This document shows positions 13,429 through 15,013 of a stretch of DNA of 15,013 nucleotides, piece after piece (within the stretch, counting starts at the first letter, position 1; the number at the start of each line of letters is the position of its first letter). A program made the position numbers and the translations under genes. This DNA comes from an uncultured Erysipelotrichaceae bacterium (GTDB lineage Bacteria > Bacillota_I > Bacilli_A > Erysipelotrichales > Erysipelotrichaceae): contig OMUX01000070.1 in NCBI GenBank assembly GCA_900314345.1, positions 1 to 15,013 of the forward strand, given 5' to 3'. Under the pieces are notes generated by a model, which worked only from the letters and a program-made list of their open reading frames with translations, made no database searches and was not told where the DNA came from.

Positions 13429-15013
13429 ATGAGCAAGGTACGTATTTTCGCACTTGGCGGCCTCGATGAAGACGGCAAGAACATGTATGTCGTTGAAAAC
13501 AACAATGACATTTTCGTGATAGAGGCAGGACTTCGTTATCCGGAGGGTGAACAGCTCGGTGTTGAGATGATCATTCCGGATTTCACCTATCTCATCAATA
13601 ATCAGAAAAGGGTCAAGGGTGTGTTCATCACACACGGGCATGATGATGTCATGGGTGCTTTGACACATCTTTGCCAGGCAATCCCGAAGATCCCGGTCTA
13701 TACAACGCCTTTGACAGCGAAGATGTTTGAACGCAGGGCACGCAAGGCCGGTGTCAAGGATCTCAACGTCCACAGGATCCGGAGGGGTTCCTCCTTCAAG
13801 ATCGGGGATACCGAGATCCGTACATTCGGAACCACACAGTCCATTGCGGACGGCTTCGGCGTTGCCATCAAGACGGATGATGGCTATGTGGTGTATGCAT
13901 CGGAGTTCATCGTTGACTATGATGTCAAGATGGATGCCTTCAAGTTTGACATGATGGACATCACGGAGCTTGGAAGAAGAGGCATCCTTGCGCTGATGTC
14001 CGAGTCCGTAGGCTCTACAAGGGCAGGACACAGCTCCCCGAACCACCGCATCACAAAGCAGATTGAGCCGTACTTTGAGGATGCCAAGGGCAGGATCATC
14101 GTTACGACATACAACCAGAACCTTTACCGTGTCATTGAGATCATCGAGCTGGCAAACAAGTTCAACCGGAAGGTCATGATCTATTCCAATGAACTGCGTG
14201 CCCTGATGAAGGACATGGCGGATCTTGGCTACTACCGCACACCGGCAGGCCTTGAGATTGCCCCGAGCCAGTTCAACAATGACATGGACAATGTCGTTGT
14301 CATCATTGCCGGAAGCGGCTCCACGATCTTCAAGAAGGTGCACAAGCTGGCAACCCGTGAGGATGACTGGATGACGTTAAGACCGACGGATACCGTCATC
14401 ATTGCAAGTCCGGCAGTGCCTGGCACGGAGAAGGAAGAGTCCACGATGGAGGACGATCTCTACAAGGAGACCTCCAATGTCTATGCCGTGGATTCAAAGC
14501 GTACATTCTCCATGCACGCATCCATGGAAGATCTCAAGATGATGATCTACCTGCTCAACCCGCAGTACTACATCCCGGTCAAGGGTGAATACCGCCAGCT
14601 GATTTCCAATGCAAACATTGCCCTGGACATGGGCTATCCGGCAAACAACATCATCGTCATGGGCAACGGCCAGGTGGCGACGATTGAGAACGGCTTATTA
14701 AGCAAGAATTTCGGCAAGGTACAGACTGACAACGTCATGGTTGACGGCGGGGAGAACCTCGATGCGGCAGGCATGGTGCTCAAGGACAGGGAACTGCTGA
14801 GCACGGATGGTGCTATTATTGTCGGTGTCGTGGTGAACCATGCGACAAAGGAGATCATCGGCGGACCTGATGTACAGAGCCGCGGTGTCATCTATCTCAA
14901 GGATGCAGACTACATCGTCAAGGAAGTGGGCAACATCATGGAGAAGACGATCAACGATGCCGTGAGGGAAAAGCGTTACGACAACCTGGAATGCCGTGCA
15001 GAAGCGCGTGAGA
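13429..15013 (+). CDS. rnj: Ribonuclease J-family protein with degraded active site (J2-like; 3' end outside window)
   Basis: The first 528 residues of a metallo-beta-lactamase/beta-CASP protein are visible; RNase J proteins are about 555 aa, so only a short C-terminal piece is missing. Family blocks include IFALGGLDEDGKN (6-18), VIEAGLRYPEGE, IIPDFTYL, FITHGHDD and IPVKGEYR. Against the RNase J1 metal site as I recall it, His69, His71 and Asp73 are kept. The next His is Val74, the TTHS His is Gln137, the TGD Asp is Glu159 and the PIHGEYR His is Lys385. Four of seven ligands are therefore changed, and the protein is probably inactive or weakly active. Bacillus RNase J2 also has a weakened site and acts as partner of J1, so a scaffold role is inferred. 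The frame is clean and codon use is like its neighbours, so this is not a pseudogene. AGGAGG at 13413-13418 fixes the start. Confidence 0.88.
   Translation, partial: MSKVRIFALGGLDEDGKNMYVVENNNDIFVIEAGLRYPEGEQLGVEMIIPDFTYLINNQKRVKGVFITHGHDDVMGALTHLCQAIPKIPVYTTPLTAKMFERRARKAGVKDLNVHRIRRGSSFKIGDTEIRTFGTTQSIADGFGVAIKTDDGYVVYASEFIVDYDVKMDAFKFDMMDITELGRRGILALMSESVGSTRAGHSSPNHRITKQIEPYFEDAKGRIIVTTYNQNLYRVIEIIELANKFNRKVMIYSNELRALMKDMADLGYYRTPAGLEIAPSQFNNDMDNVVVIIAGSGSTIFKKVHKLATREDDWMTLRPTDTVIIASPAVPGTEKEESTMEDDLYKETSNVYAVDSKRTFSMHASMEDLKMMIYLLNPQYYIPVKGEYRQLISNANIALDMGYPANNIIVMGNGQVATIENGLLSKNFGKVQTDNVMVDGGENLDAAGMVLKDRELLSTDGAIIVGVVVNHATKEIIGGPDVQSRGVIYLKDADYIVKEVGNIMEKTINDAVREKRYDNLECRAEARE

Noticed and set aside
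1-15013. CRISPR array, insertion sequence, attachment site or integrase
   Set aside because: No regularly spaced direct repeats, transposase or recombinase motifs, or terminal inverted repeats were seen. The inverted repeats present are short and explained as terminators or leader structures.

Overview
The window looks like chromosomal DNA of a low-to-mid GC Bacillota bacterium. Neighbourhoods recU-pbp1, gpsB-rnpB and rny-ymdB, a type B RNase P RNA, and a class B sortase all fit a Gram-positive. The overall flavour resembles Erysipelotrichia, but that placement is an inference from protein sequence style, not a database result. No tRNA, rRNA operon, CRISPR array, IS element, prophage gene or integrase is visible. 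I do not see a wholly new system. The least ordinary items are a catalytically degraded RNase J homologue at the right edge and several unusual RNA-level arrangements.

Layout. Bases 2-226 hold the end of a probable secreted protein, followed by a strong terminator-like hairpin and then a class B sortase (312-1154). A convergent gap with bidirectional hairpins separates this from a minus-strand operon: recU (4572-3976) overlapping by 4 bases with a class A penicillin-binding protein (3979-1322). A divergent promoter region with a 9-bp inverted repeat separates recU from gpsB (4679-5029). The P1 stem of RNase P RNA (about 5025-5388) begins inside the last codons of gpsB. Next on the plus strand come pgsA, recA, rny, ymdB, gpmI, a 58-aa 2[4Fe-4S] ferredoxin, miaB and an RNase J-family gene cut off by the window end.

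How the genes relate. Cell envelope and division genes (sortase, PBP1, GpsB, PgsA) dominate the left half. GpsB is known in Bacillota to bind class A PBPs, and here it is divergent from the recU-pbp1 operon. DNA recombination is represented by RecU (Holliday-junction resolvase) and RecA. RNA processing dominates the right half: rnpB, RNase Y, MiaB and the RNase J homologue, with the YmdB phosphodiesterase coupled to rny. GpmI (glycolysis) and the ferredoxin each appear to have their own promoter and terminator.

Most plus-strand genes from pgsA onward are separated by short gaps holding a terminator followed at once by a promoter, so many seem to be single-gene or two-gene units. No stretch longer than 300 bases lacks a gene.
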